In this document: positions 1 to 12,735 of the stretch, one piece after another | How the letters are laid out: the number at the start of each line of letters is the position of its first letter | Numbering within the stretch: the stretch's first letter is position 1 | Origin: Panorpa germanica | Taxonomy: Eukaryota > Arthropoda > Insecta > Mecoptera > Panorpidae | NCBI GenBank assembly: GCA_963678705.1 | Contig: OY783218.1 | Location: 9,186,152-9,250,151, forward strand | DNA: 64,000 nucleotides | Reading direction: 5' to 3' | Translations under genes and position numbers: made by a program | The notes under the pieces: model-generated | Databases searched by the model: none | Seen by the model: the letters and a program-made list of their open reading frames with translations, nothing else | What the model was told of the DNA's origin: nothing

Positions 1-56
1 CTAAAATATTTAAATATTATAAGGAAAGTAAGGCGGAGTAGGAGTCGCAGTCGGAA

Positions 57-314
57 TCAGATTACTGAAATTATCGACCGAGTCGGATGTTCTTTAACCA
101 ACTTTACGCACTGGTTGCTATAATCTAACATTATTAATACTTCGTCAATATTTAGTTTTACTTCATTAATATTTTCTAATCTAATATTAAAAACAAAATT
201 TTGAACAAAGTCCAAAAACTGCGTTACACAAGCAAAAACAAAATCTTTCCATGCGTCTTGTGGTAATTGGAAAATGACACATTGTCTAAATGAATTCGAC
301 CGCACGAATTTCAT
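57..314 (-). CDS. Unrecognised 85-codon open frame
   Basis: A minus-strand frame from ATG to stop encodes 85 residues with mixed hydrophobic and acidic composition (near the start SFRQCVIFQLPQDAW, later NIDEVLIMLDYSNQC). The composition is less biased than that of random AT-rich frames nearby. I recognise no domain, signal peptide or membrane span, and see no clear promoter or poly(A) signal. It could be a small gene, a transposon remnant or chance. Nothing next to it helps. Confidence 0.2.
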   Translation of the reverse strand: MKFVRSNSFRQCVIFQLPQDAWKDFVFACVTQFLDFVQNFVFNIRLENINEVKLNIDEVLIMLDYSNQCVKLVKEHPTRSIISVI

Positions 315-2929
315 TAAATTTGTTTTTCTTTTATCCGATGAAGCCTGGTTATTGGTTTCACGCTTCTCATCATTTCGTCACTATTCATCGCGACGCGTCG
401 TTTACTATTTTCAGTCGTGACCGTCACAATTTGTTCTAAATTTGTGTCAAATTTATAAACTTCATCTATATTTATATACCTAACTGCTAAATCGCTAAAA
501 CGCTAACCAGCGCCTCTTGTAATGACCAACGCAATGGCATATTTATCACCGTTTTTATATTTTTTTGCAATAATTCTATTTTGGGTTAGGAAAACGCTCA
601 AATTTTGTAAAGAGAAATAGGTATAACATCTTGAAATTATTCTGTACAGCTTACTACTGATATACTTGTATATATCTGTATTTATTTATTTATTGATAAC
701 TAAACTACACTGTTAACGACTAAAAGTGTTGCCAGATATAAGAATTGTTATTAACTTTTATTCCAACGGTGAGTGCCTAACTCAAATTGCGAAACATAAA
801 TATAAAGACCGAGTTGTGAACCATCTAAGCACGACTACCTTTACCAGTCTTAAGAAAAGGGCGCCTCAGGAACTAATTAAATGAATTAATAAATAGATGA
901 ACACATACCGTGCATGTTGTTAAACCTATTGTTAAATGTGTATATGATAGATCGTTATATAAATAAATTTAAATAAGAAAAAAAATTAGCTTTTATTATT
1001 TTAAAACTCTATCCGAACATCAAAGCGTCCTGCTTAATAAAATTGTTGTCCTATGCCCTATCTTAAATTCGATTATAGCTATTTCTAAATACTTCAGTTG
1101 TTTTCTTATTTTAGAAAAGACACTCATGTGTTTTAATATTATTATAATTATTAGCTAAGCTTATATGGTTTTTAGATTTTAAAGATTTATTATTATTTAC
1201 TAGATATATATGTTCAGGTAGTGTTTAAAAGATTTAAGCAAACACTAAACCGTAATTAGAAATACTAAGGTTTAATGTGTGTCATTGGATTTAGTTAGTT
1301 AATGATAATTGTTTAAGAGAGGGGTTATGTCTTATTTGTATAAGTGATTAATTTTAAGAAGAGTGAATTTTCAATACAACATTAAAACCTCTCTAAAAAT
1401 AAAATCGTTCTCTTGTTGTAAGTTAGCCTACTGTAAAGTAAAAATGTGTTTTTGTAGCTACTGAATATCATAATGTGATAAATAAATAACCTTTTAATTT
1501 TAATGTAAAATTTGAATTCTCATTTTCAAAAACGCTGTGATTCTTTTTAAGGATATATAATGATTCATCACCCTTGGTAATATGTTTTCTAATTAATATT
1601 TATACTAGACAAGAGTATCCTAAAAGAATATCAGCATGTTCACTACATTTTTTGACTGCATTTTGGATATTTCAAATTACTTAGGGGTCTCTTCCTATGT
1701 TACTTGTTAATTTTTTATCTTAGGCTTTAATACCTTTTATTTGACACTAAGAACAGTACTTATTGACCACTTTATTGAATACCAAATCAATTCTGTCTGA
1801 CTTATATACAAAAGATATTTTTTTCAAATATATTCAACAGTTTCTCCTTGTACTCGCTCAACTATCAAAATATCTGACATCTTATGATACACAGAATTCA
1901 ACTGGACGTTTGTATCATTTTAAAATTCACTCTCTGCTAACTTTAAAATCTAGGTTAGCCTAGTATAATTACAAAAATAACTTGCACAAGTCCCCCTTCA
2001 TTCCTCCTGCCTTTTCTTCACAAGTCTAGAGCCACGTGAGTGGAGATCTATACGAATCTAAATATTAGTTTCGTTTAATTAATTTTTTCTGATAGATTCT
2101 CGTTTATATTTTTATATTAAATTTGTATCACATATAAAGCCAAGTTTAAGGCATGTCACATTCAGAGAACAATGAAACAATGGTTAAGATTTATTTGTTG
2201 TGGGATTAATTTTAACAATGTTGACAAGAATGTTTATTTTTTACGACTTAGAACTGATGAAAGACAAATTAGAATGTTAGGTCTTTAACCTTTCAGTTAA
2301 TAAACAAATGTACAGCATCTCAAGAATTCCTTGAAAAATTATTTAGAAAAAAAATAAAAGTGCTAAAAATTTATTGGTTATATCTTTTCGTTTCTAGCGG
2401 AAAAGCTGCTAATTCAATAATCTAAATTAGGTATATGTAATAAGTTATATATTTTTAATTTTTTAGGGCGGGTTTATCACTTCACGCAAAACATTATTCT
2501 TACCTAACATTGATGTTACCAGATAAAAGTGTAACGCTTGAGTGAGCTTGTAGCACGCTAGCAAGTTGAATCTAACACAGTGGGTTACAATATCTATGCT
2601 ACAGGTTGGAAATAGCTTATAGCAAACTAGCACTACAATCTACCTGGGCAATATATAACTTAAATGGGAGAAATAAGGTTTCAACTTTCTCTTTTCATTT
2701 TTTTTAATTAATATTAATGTACAACATATTAAGTTTATTGTGTGAAAATTTGAAGTCGATTGGAGTAAAACTGTCGGAGATATAGAGTTTTAAGTCTTCA
2801 CTTCTCTGGTCCGGTTTCGTCTTTCTTTGAAACTTTTAAAAGCGTTTTTCTCACACATAGTTTTTTGAGAATCGGTGCCTTCTCTAGCTCAAAATCTACT
2901 GAACCGATCCTTTAGAAATTTTGCTGTCG

Positions 2930-3215
2930 ATTTTTGTTTATCTTAGAAGAGAAACTGATCAACTAATGAAATCATTTTGATTTTTCGATTTCAGAAAATC
3001 CAGTGATGTGTTATGAGTGACACCGCAATGTTACTTTTTTTTGTGACGTCTGCGGAGATTCGCTGTCAATGTCTCATTTCTTGATATTTATTTATGAAAA
3101 TTTCACAAAGTATTCTTCAAATGTTATTTTATCATTTAGTAATTATAGAAATAATTATATAATAACTGTGTTCTCAAAAAACATTATCGAAAATATGCTT
3201 TTTTATCGTTTTCCC
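2930..3215 (+). repeat. Dispersed repeat C, copy 1
   Basis: About 285 bp matches, in reverse orientation, the segment at 12445-12735. Shared blocks include the region around GTGACGTCTGCGGAGATTC and the ATTATCGAAAATATGCTT block. The copies differ by scattered substitutions and small indels, as expected of old transposon copies. Class unknown. Confidence 0.7.
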
Positions 3216-4739
3216 TTACCCCCCTTAATTGAAATTTAGTTTCATTTAAATAATGATATTTTCGTATCATTTAATCTTTAAAAAGAACTTATTAAGATTA
3301 TATAATCTTTGTAACGGTTGAATCCGTAATAAGGCTTCATTTTATAACTTATATCCACGCCGGATAGCGTTAGACTTTTTGACAAAATTAAGTCACATAA
3401 AAATTGGCATGAAGCAAACAATTTTCCTTTTTACTCCACCTCGCACACTTAACGTCTATCATTCGTCAAAGTTATCAATAAAACGGTGTATTAGACATTG
3501 ATTTAAATGTAAACCCGTTATTCAGTTTTGCTCATTTTCACAGTCTGTACTATCATTTCATTCTGCTTGAAATGCAAACATTGTATATTCGTGTTTGCTA
3601 AAACCACGAGATTGTCTAGACTTTAGAACATTGACCTATAAATGTCTAAACAAACCTTCAAAGCTTGAGTGTTAGAACTGAGTTCTCGAAAGTTGGTACA
3701 GAAATAAATAAAAACTGGTTTTTCAAAAAAATAAATGGCATGGATCGATTTACTCAAATGAGTTTTTGTTTTAGTTTGGTTGCGCTATTATTCCGATTCC
3801 TAAATATCTAAAATAGTACCAGGATGGTAATATCACAACCTTTCAAAAATGGTATATGTACCAGAAATTTGGTACATCTAATACCCCTACTTCAGAGAAT
3901 GTAGTGGCAGCAGCTAAGCAAAGCACAACTCAGAATAAATCGATGTAATTTGAAGATAATCGATTTCACTCGGGGTTACTGGGAATAAACGGATTGCAAG
4001 AATACACTTGTACACCTCTTATAAAATTTGTATGCTAGGGTCATCTAGATATTTATACATCAATGCTCTAGACTCTGATTGTTCACGTCGATCTAGACCT
4101 AGACTGCTTACCATAGAGCCTAGACTATCGACACTACACGCTCTGTGCCACCGGAATGAAAAGTTTCGCACGAGTTGTTGGAAAAATCTATTTTTAAATT
4201 TGTTTTGCGAATTTTAAAGTAACTATGTGCACTCTGCATTAGCCAGTTTACGATATAGTCACGATATTTCGTTGTGTGTGGACTGCGTGTGTAGCTACAG
4301 GGTTTCATTAATCTAAAACTGGGCTCACACTTAGGATTGCCAACTTTTTGAAGTAATACAAGAAATCAAAATTCAAAAAAGCACATAACAAAAATATTAG
4401 CAAATAATAAATGTAAATGTTAAATTTTTTCGTATCGTAGTAATGTCGAATAGCCTCATTACAATTTGAGTAAGATATTTCTAAGCACGTTCTAAGCCAC
4501 AAGTAGAAAATAGATTTGGGTACGTTCAGGAAAAGAAATTTCGTATTTTAAAGGTTAAGTTTATGGGGTGGAGTAATGTATTTTTGTTTATGAAACTTTC
4601 GCCTCCGCTTTTGATTCAAAATGGCTTCGAAACGGATACTCTTTATACCCCAAATGTCGATTTTTATACTAAGTCGAGTTCTGGAAATTCAATACACTTT
4701 ACGGAAGTATAATACACTTTACTGTTAGTGAGCTTTTAC

Positions 4740-4945
4740 ATTATTCACATATTGGATGTGGTTCTCTTTTGAATAAGACAATTTATAGAAGTTTCATTTT
4801 TATAAATTTGTTATCAGTTTCTTCGCTACATTCTTCCAACGTGGACTTGATCTTATTTGCTTTTATATTCGGGTCAGGTTCAAACCCGCTTATCTTTAAA
4901 GTTGGAGGCTACCATACCAACCACTACACCACCAAGAACGGTTCA
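4740..4945 (-). repeat. tRNA-derived SINE or tRNA pseudogene
   Basis: Read on the minus strand from about 4940, the sequence has a box-A-like stretch (TGGTGTAGTGGTTGGTAT) and about 40 nt later a box-B-like GCGGGTTTGAACCTGA. This is the internal RNA polymerase III promoter layout of a tRNA. It does not fold into a clean cloverleaf by eye, so a SINE head is likelier than a working tRNA. The tail end toward 4740 is not well defined. Confidence 0.4.
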
Positions 4946-5938
4946 AATGACCAATTACACCACGATCTAATTATCCAAATATTCCACTTTCACAAAAGTT
5001 GATGTTTGTTTGCAATTCATCGTAAAATGCCTAAATATAACCACTAGACACTAGTGTATAAATCTAGAATTATTATTAGTGTTTATGTATATCTATTTAT
5101 CTCGCGTGATTCACTTTCTTCAGCTTCAGCTGTTTGCCTGTTTATTTTCTCACAGTCTGGCTCATTCTACTCACGCTGGAGACCCAGACCTTTATAGTTC
5201 ATATGGATCATCATCCATATGGTCCATAGATCTTGTAACACAACTTAAAACAAATAGTTGAACATGTCTAATACAAGTAGACATGATATAGGTATAGGTA
5301 GTGCTTTGCTTTGACTTGGATATGCGGTGGCATTATTCCTATTTTCTTATTTTATTTCTGGATGTGAGTTAAACGATTCTAAATTTGTTCACTACATTTA
5401 AAATGTGCATCCCACGTTAATGGATATTGGAATCGATGGCCACTATTATAGATTTACGAATTCCTGTCGGAATATTTTTATTTTCATTGAATTCGTGTTT
5501 GATATTTGCTACAGATCTTTTGTTATGACAACGTGTCATTTCTAAAAGCAGATATTTTTAGACGCAAATGCTACATAAATTTGCTAAAACTAACTGTGTA
5601 TAATTTTTAATCGAATCGATCGTTTACTTATGTTTTAGCTCATGTTGAAGCTTGATAAATATTAATTAAACATATAAAAAAAATTTATAAGGAATTGAAA
5701 CCTCTATTGATGATGGTTTTTTTATGCTATACAGTAGCGTACCAAAACTAATCTTTTCCTTAGCTCTCACGCAAACTATTTTATCGAGTTTTACTTCACA
5801 AACTGCAAACACAGTTTTTCTAAATCTATTTTCCAGTGGGTCTCTGATAGTAGGACCTACTGGTAAGAAGATATTATAAAAATTTCGCATTTGTTACCAT
5901 TTTTATAAGATGGATACGCGCAGTGATGTGGACATAGC

Positions 5939-6166
5939 CAACACCACCTAGATACCTAACAGCGTTTTGTAGAAAATGCTGGTACATCACGCATTGTAGT
6001 CTACTATTAGCCAAAATGGCCTACTATGGTAACAATTAAACTTTTTAAATTGAAATAATTTTTTTTATATGGATATTCATACATACAATACGTTTCGGTT
6101 GTATATGCGGACTACAATGCGTGACGTCATAAATTCGTTGTTAGGCTTTGTATCTAGGTGGTGTTG
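5939..6166. mobile_element. MITE with 7-bp target duplication (228 bp)
   Basis: The ends are inverted: the left end starts CAACACCACCTAGATAC and the right end finishes GTATCTAGGTGGTGTTG. Longer inner stretches also pair, including a CGCATTGTAGTC block on both sides. The element is flanked by the exact direct repeat ACATAGC at 5932-5938 and 6167-6173. There is no coding capacity, so it is a non-autonomous DNA transposon. A 7-bp duplication is close to, but not the same as, the 8 bp usual for hAT and P-type elements. Confidence 0.75.
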
Positions 6167-6314
6167 ACATAGCTCGTCAAGTAATGATTTTTATTAGGAC
6201 CCCAAAATTTAAAACGTATCCGAATATTATAACTTTCAAGCATAATGTAGAGTCGTTTATTTGGTCCTGCCACTGAGGTATTACAATTACAGTCTTTTAA
6301 AGTTTCTTTAAATT

Positions 6315-6550
6315 ATACAGACTGATCAACCATAAATTACGTCATACATATTCCCCGTTCCGTCCACACTAATGTGACGTCACACATTTGAAAATGGAAA
6401 TTTATTTTTATTTTGTTTTTGGTCTTGTTTTTTGGAAGTCAATTTTAAATCAAATATGATAACCCCTTCTTGTAACATCTTATTACATTTTAAGGACCCT
6501 CTGCCACCCTCTTTGCATGTGACGTAATTAATAAATGGAAATTTTCTGTA
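6315..6550. mobile_element. MITE-like remnant with ACGTCA-containing ends
   Basis: The left part contains CAACCATAAATTACGTCA and the right part TGACGTAATTAATAAATGG. These are roughly inverted copies about 200 bp apart with no open frame between them. The ends have diverged and I cannot fix the target duplication. Confidence 0.35.
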
Positions 6551-7786
6551 GTCATAAATGAGTTGATAAAGTTGACTATCTTCTTTTCTAATAAATTATA
6601 ATTTTATAAAAGATTAATTTAACATTTCTAATCAATTGCTGTCTCGAGCAATATATAAAGTTTTGATATTATGAAATTGAAAAACAAAGATAAATAAAAT
6701 AGGTTACTCATTAATTTCTGTGTTGCTCTGTGTCGCGTAACAACTGAACTCAAATATTTTGACGAGATTATACGAAATAAATAATATATAATTGAAATTT
6801 CTATGAAATGACATTTCATTAGTTGCAAGCCGCTTACAACAAAATAATTAAACATCACTCAAATTGAAAGGCCCCTACTGCTCTCTACTGCTGTCATAGT
6901 TGTTAGCAAATCAAAAACACAGACATGTTCCATCAAATTACTCATAGATTTTATAGAGTTCTGTCAAATATTGTGCAATAAGACAGCTGCAAAATATTTT
7001 TGCATTGCAGTTCGTGAAGATAAATATTTCAGTTCTACCAACATTTAAAATAATTCAAATTTTATTATCATTTAAACTAATAATGCTATGAATTTTCTTT
7101 TCTTAAAAATAAAATGAAATATAGCTACAATTAAATCTTAAGTACTCGTTATTTTAGGAAACAGGATTTGTGTGGGCTTGTGACTGAGAAGTGCAAATTA
7201 AATTGGATAAACATGGCACAGAAATTATTTGTTATTATTAAGCGGCAATAAAACTATTGGTATATGAATTACTCAAATAATAAAGATAATTTTATCTGAA
7301 TGTTAAAAGTTTTGGTTAAGTTTGGTTTCAGCGGCGGTTTACTTAGGGCGGTGCATGGTAGGATAGAGTTTTAGGACTAGATCTCACTAAGGAATAATTC
7401 AGCGCAGAAAGAAAACGCGAATTCTATAACACATGGAATCGTATGAACATACACTCACTAAATCCGTACGTGTTAGTATATGGAATTAAAACTGTAAGGA
7501 AAAAAACTGCGCAGAATTATCTGGGTCCGGGTATAATTATTTCGGATATGTAAACGAAGGACCACTAACTGAAATCGGATATGTTCTATATCAAACAATC
7601 ATAAAATGAACAATGAAAAATGAGTAAAATGAAACAAAAATATTATTTTGCTGTAATAATAACAAATATCGGTGAAACGATGAAACAAATAAATTTGGTT
7701 TCATAAAATTTGGGTGTTTCTTTAGAGCAGTCGCTGATACAAAGAGCCTAATTTTGTAATTCTTTCCTTCACGTCATGCGTCATGA

Positions 7787-7946
7787 ATTGGACTAGTGTG
7801 ATATTCATTTATTTGTTAATATTGGCAAATTAAACTTAACCTGGAGTTGCATTTTCGCTACAATTTTGTTTATAACATTCCCCATAATAAAAAACGTGAT
7901 AAAATAGGGTCAGTATAGTAAAGGCTCCATACGATACTAGTCCAAT
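7787..7946. mobile_element. Possible 160-bp MITE
   Basis: An 11-bp exact inverted pair, ATTGGACTAGT at the left and ACTAGTCCAAT at the right, encloses 138 bp of non-coding AT-rich sequence. No target duplication is clear, so this may be chance. Confidence 0.3.
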
Positions 7947-9490
7947 ATCTGCAGTATATTATCTATATATCTTACTTTACATTCATATTTAATTAAAAAG
8001 GATTTTGCATTATTACTTTATAGCTATTTTAAAAGCATTTAATACTTAAAAAACTTCTTTAGATTTCGTAATCCATAAAAGTTGTTCCCGAGAAGTTTTA
8101 AGAGAATGGAAATGCAGAGAATGGTAACAGGCTGGATTTATTTTTCAAAAAGCAGTAAAATAAGTCAAAAAACGTTGTATTTTAAGTAAAATTGTTTATG
8201 TAACAGCTGTTTCTACTGGAACTGTGGAACAACTTATGAAGTAGGCTCACGAAACGAAACAGTGATCTTTTCTTTTCAAACGGTTGTAATGACTTTTGGA
8301 ATAATTTTAACAAAATAAAGTGTATTTTGAGTGAATTTTTCTCAGCAATTAATCGCGAGAATGCATAATATATGTTTTTAAGTGTGCCCAAGTGCAATTA
8401 GTTGGATTCGGTCTACTTCTCTAGTAAAACGAGTACATTATCATTCGATAATAAACGGAAATGTGTTGGCAAAGTGCCAAATAATGTAAAACATGTATGT
8501 ATGTAGGTACAAAAAACACAGGTATTCTAAAAATATCGACATCGCGTCGTCGTCGTCACCGACGTCGCCTCCGTCGGTTTAGCGTCGCTTTAAAGCAGTT
8601 GCCACTTCACCACTTGCTGTTACAATTCACTATAACTACACGGCCGCTAGTTTCATTGATAATTGTCAAGGATTGTATAGTGTACAACTTATGATGCATA
8701 GCAGATTGTTATTAAAGTGTTTGGTTAAATATAGGAATTACTTAACCACCTGTTAAACATAACGAGTATGCTATTATTAATGATCCGAAACATTCTTAAT
8801 GAGAAGTAAAACTTATAATATAATTTATGAATAGAAAACGCAATTTCACGTTATATAGAAATAAACCAATTGCACAAATAATCATTGAGCAAATTCCATT
8901 TATCTGTACTAAATACAAAGTGTAAATATTATATAAACAAGTACTCCCACTTATGAGTTTTGAACCCAGATCTGGGTTTTTTATTGTCACCTGTTTTATA
9001 TTGTAATTTATTTATGACTAGATATAATTGATTTTCAGATGAGAGCTAAGAAGAGAGGTATTTTCAGATAGACAGCAAGGCAATTATTATTATTAATTAC
9101 AATTAGTTATTGCGTAAGAGATAAAAAGAAAGTAATTTATGCGATATATGGCTAGGTATATTTGGGACCAAAAAAAAGAATACAGGAGGATAACTCTAGG
9201 AGTAATTACATAATATGTTTCTTTCAATCCGACTATCGTTGTAATATAAATACTTCCGCCCGCCGCAATAAATAATCCTAATCCTCACCAATAGAGAGTT
9301 TAGAAAAATTACCCAGAAAAACCACATTTAAATGTAAATAAGGAAAACGTATTTTACAATAGTACACGACAAAAATACCTGCACGGTACCAAAAGAAGAA
9401 CATTTTTAGTTATTTTATGGTTAAAGATTAGCCCCTAATCTATAGATCATATTCAACACTTATTTAATAATATAATTGTCAAGATCCTAC

Positions 9491-10058
9491 CTTGTAGTTG
9501 TGAAATAGTGGCTTGGTACTCGGCTAGTTTCTCGTCCACGTAGTCTTGTGATTGGCTGGCGATGATATCCGCCGTCGAAGGACCAGTGTTCTCATCTTCA
9601 TCATAAATCACATAACTAGTGGGTCGCGGGGGTTCGAGGGGAACCCCAACATACTGAACACCGCGAGGCTCAAAAGGAGAGCTGTACAAATATTCCGGCG
9701 GCGTTTGACACATAACAGGCGAATGATGAGGAGGATAACCAGGTCTCATTCCAGGAGGTGGACTCATTGGCGAAGGTCCTGGACTAGGCCAACGTGGCCG
9801 AGGACAAGGTATGAAAGGTGCAGGACCTCTAGAACCCCTGGAACCAGGATTTCCAAATAATGGTGACATTGGTGACATAGGAGTAGGAGATCCAAACATT
9901 GGCATTCCTGGACTCATTGGAGATCCCATAGGAAGACGACGAGGACCTGATATTAGTGGTGGTGGTGATGGGGCCCATGGTGATGGAGGTCGGTAGTGGA
10001 TGGGCGAGGGCGGACCACGCCACCCTCGAGGTGGCTGGGGGGGCTGCTGCCCGGACAT
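9491..10058 (-). CDS. Proline-rich first coding exon, possibly nesprin/Msp300-like
   Basis: This exon encodes about 189 residues from an ATG preceded by a short 5'UTR. That UTR starts after a splice acceptor (polypyrimidine run then CAG) at 10102-10104. The exon ends at a GTAGGA donor with a phase-1 break. The first 140 residues are mostly Pro, Gly, Ser, Met and Arg (disordered, with PPSP and PMSP repeats). The end changes to an acidic then helical stretch containing SQSQDYVDEKLAEYQATISQ. That last segment resembles, from memory, the leader just before the paired calponin-homology domains of insect nesprin-1 (Msp300), an actin-binding protein of the nuclear envelope. No CH-domain exon is visible in the window, so the rest must lie left of position 1. 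The exon and its splice sites are well supported; the family name is not. Confidence 0.6.
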
Positions 10059-11027
10059 CCCTGAGTTGAACCGGTCAACTCGGGGTCACGCAAGCATCTT
10101 GCTGAAACCAAAAAAATTTTTTTATTAATATCAGAAAACCTACATCAAAAATATACAAATACTAGTTGGTTAGGAATGCTAATAGCTGGATTAATGGATG
10201 AACACTTGTGCCATCTATTTTTTCAACATGTAAGTGGTTTTTTATAGCCACAACGCGCTTGTTGCCTGTACTGGTATACAGCTGTTTCAACGCACTGCAG
10301 ATGGAGTTTAAAACACGTAAAGGTTAAATTGGAGTTCACACATGCAGAAGCTAATTTGTCTCTGCATTCTTCTACGATTTATCGCATATTTACCAAGGAG
10401 TTGTACAAAATCGGAATAAAGTGTGTTTCAATAAGAGCTGACTGTTTTGTTTCTTGAATAAAACATGAAATAAATATAATTTTTTTGATTTTCTCAATTC
10501 ATTTTAAAGCTAATATATGGGAGTTATTTATGAAATAAAGCATTATTCAAATTGCAAACTGGAAACTAATTTATACGCATTGTTGTACTGTATAGCGTTA
10601 CAGCAACAAATTTAAAATTATCTACCTATTCCTGACTTTAGCACGTTACAAACGCTACACGTTCTTTTCAATAAAAGGCATATAAAACTTGGAGAAAAGG
10701 TTTTCGTCACATGTATAGGGCTCTAAAAACGAACAGAATATTATCGGTTTTGAGTTTCCGCTTATAATGTAAATATATTTGAAGTAAACGAAGATTTCAT
10801 TATACATCGTAATTGAAATGTACCAAATTTAAGGCGACACAGATGCTGAGTAAGATGAAATATATATTAACTGTATTCAATTTAAAGTAAATTAGATATT
10901 TTACTCGATTTAAAAGATTTCCTTGTCTTAAATTGTATATAATTATATAGCAATTGTAATATTAAAGGATTACCGCAAATTCTTGAGTATAACACGCACT
11001 TTCTTAACCTCGTTATAATAAGTGAAT

Positions 11028-11660
11028 GGGCTTGTGTCCTATGTCTTAATTTCTATAAAAGTGTACTATATATTGATAAAGTGGGTTACTAGAACCTCAA
11101 ATGTTCAATTTTGTTTTAATAACTCCTTATATGTTAAGAGATATTAACAATTAAAAAAGTCATTTTGTCTCTTTAATTATTAAAGGGATTCAACGTTGTA
11201 CACATTCCAAGTGCATGTGACATCACAATCCTTGTGTAAGGTTACCAACCTTACAGATCATAAATCTCTGCTATATGTATTTATTCATCAAAATATCAAA
11301 TATTATTTACAGCTATTTCAAGGAACAATAAAAGTTCAATATTATGTCTGCCTTAGCAGGGTTAAATAAATTAAAAACCTATTATTCCTTGACTCGATTT
11401 GATTATTTGACTACCAATAGCTACAAAACATTACCACAGCACTGGGCTACTCAACAAATAACTGACGTTAAAATGCATTTCACGTCATACAAATATAGCC
11501 GACTATTTCTAGCGCTAAAACTACAATTCAAATTTTTAATTGCTATATCTCCGTCAATATTTAGATATTTAATAAAATAGACACGCCAATACACATTTAT
11601 TCACATCAATATCAATCAACAATTGAAAAATCGACCACTAAAAAATGAGGACACAAGCCC
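11028..11660 (+). mobile_element. MITE family A, copy 1 (633 bp)
   Basis: The ends are inverted, GGGCTTGTGTCCT on the left and AGGACACAAGCCC on the right, with AT on both sides. The internal sequence is non-coding. A 78-codon frame inside (11344-11580) is not kept open in the other copies. Copies 2 and 4 share orientation and most of the sequence, and copy 3 is inverted. Confidence 0.85.
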
Positions 11661-12444
11661 ATTAAAGTGACATAGAAACAATACTAGGATCTTCACTCTA
11701 ACGGTCAACGCATTGAATTTAATAAATGAAGTGCGTGAAGTGATATAAAATGAGAAGAAAAGTTGTATCATGGATAGAGGTGTTTCCTGATGGCACCGTC
11801 AGCACTAACACAACGGTTACTTTTCGAGCTAACCAACACTGAATCACGAATGGTAGCTGGAAGAACTCTTTTATATGAATAAACATAACGATACCACCTG
11901 CGTACGGCTTTCCAAGTCTCTTTCATTAAATTCAATCCATGAATGTTTAAGTCCTGAACAGTAGCCGCTTGTCATAAAGTGATACTAATTAAAACGTAGT
12001 AGTTCCGTCAATGTTGAGGCTACCTCTCGCGCGGATGATGATGGCATCAAGTCTTCCGATAAAGACTACATATAGGCCTTCCATATATTATCCTCCTTTC
12101 TGTATAAAGTTATGACCTTTTGACAGTTTCTAATTTTTAAAATAGTTATAACAAATATCTAAAGCAATAAACATTAGTTCTAAAAGACACAACAAGAGCA
12201 GAAAAAATGTGTTATAGCTATTTCCAGAGGCGTTTAAATATCTATTAGGCTAATGTTGGATTAGATTGAAGATACCAATAAAAGTATCAACCGCTGCATG
12301 AAAATAACTCGGAGTCGAGGCAAATAATGCAGGGCCTACAAACATTTTCTGTATATTTACTATTTGAAGCAAGTATTTTCATTTTTTTATCATCCTTATA
12401 CCTCTTCAAAGTCACTATCACACATCAAAACGCCATAAGGTCAA

Positions 12445-12735
12445 AACGATAAAAAAGAAGCATGTTTTCGATAATGTTTTTCGACAATACAGTTAATATA
12501 TATGTATTTCTATAATTACTACAAAATAAAATGACATTTGAAGAATATTTTGTGAAATATTCATAAGTAAATATCTAGAAATGAGGCATTGGCAATGAAT
12601 CTCCGCAGACGTTACAAAAAAAAATAACATTGCGGTACCACTCATAACTCATCACTGGATTTTGTGAAATCGAAAAACCAAAATGATTTCATTAGTTGAT
12701 AAGTTTCTGCAGGTAGCGCTGTAGAGTTTTTCTTT
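12445..12735 (-). repeat. Dispersed repeat C, copy 2 (inverted)
   Basis: This is the reverse-complement relative of 2930-3215. It includes the CTCCGCAGACGTTAC block, the CACTCATAACTCATCACTGG block and the GATTTCATTAGTTGAT block. Divergence is moderate. No terminal repeats are resolved. Confidence 0.7.

Larger units (their letters stand above)
1..9490. other. Gene-poor AT-rich stretch, probably intronic
   Basis: I see no conserved protein-coding exon here on either strand. It holds MITE-like and SINE-like repeats (listed separately), homopolymer runs and low-complexity AT. Because the proline-rich exon at 9491-10058 has a splice donor pointing left, at least part of this stretch should be an intron of that gene. 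An 85-codon open frame at 57-314 on the minus strand has a protein-like composition but matches nothing I know. Confidence 0.5.

Noticed and set aside
8497-8694. 65-codon plus-strand frame rich in arginine
   Set aside because: The Arg run comes from the CGT simple repeat, and the rest has no protein character.
9552-9996. Two plus-strand frames opposite the proline-rich exon
   Set aside because: They are antisense shadows of a GC-richer exon; the minus frame has splice sites and a sensible composition.
11344-11580. 78-codon frame inside MITE family A copy 1
   Set aside because: The other copies carry indels that break it, so it is not a conserved protein.
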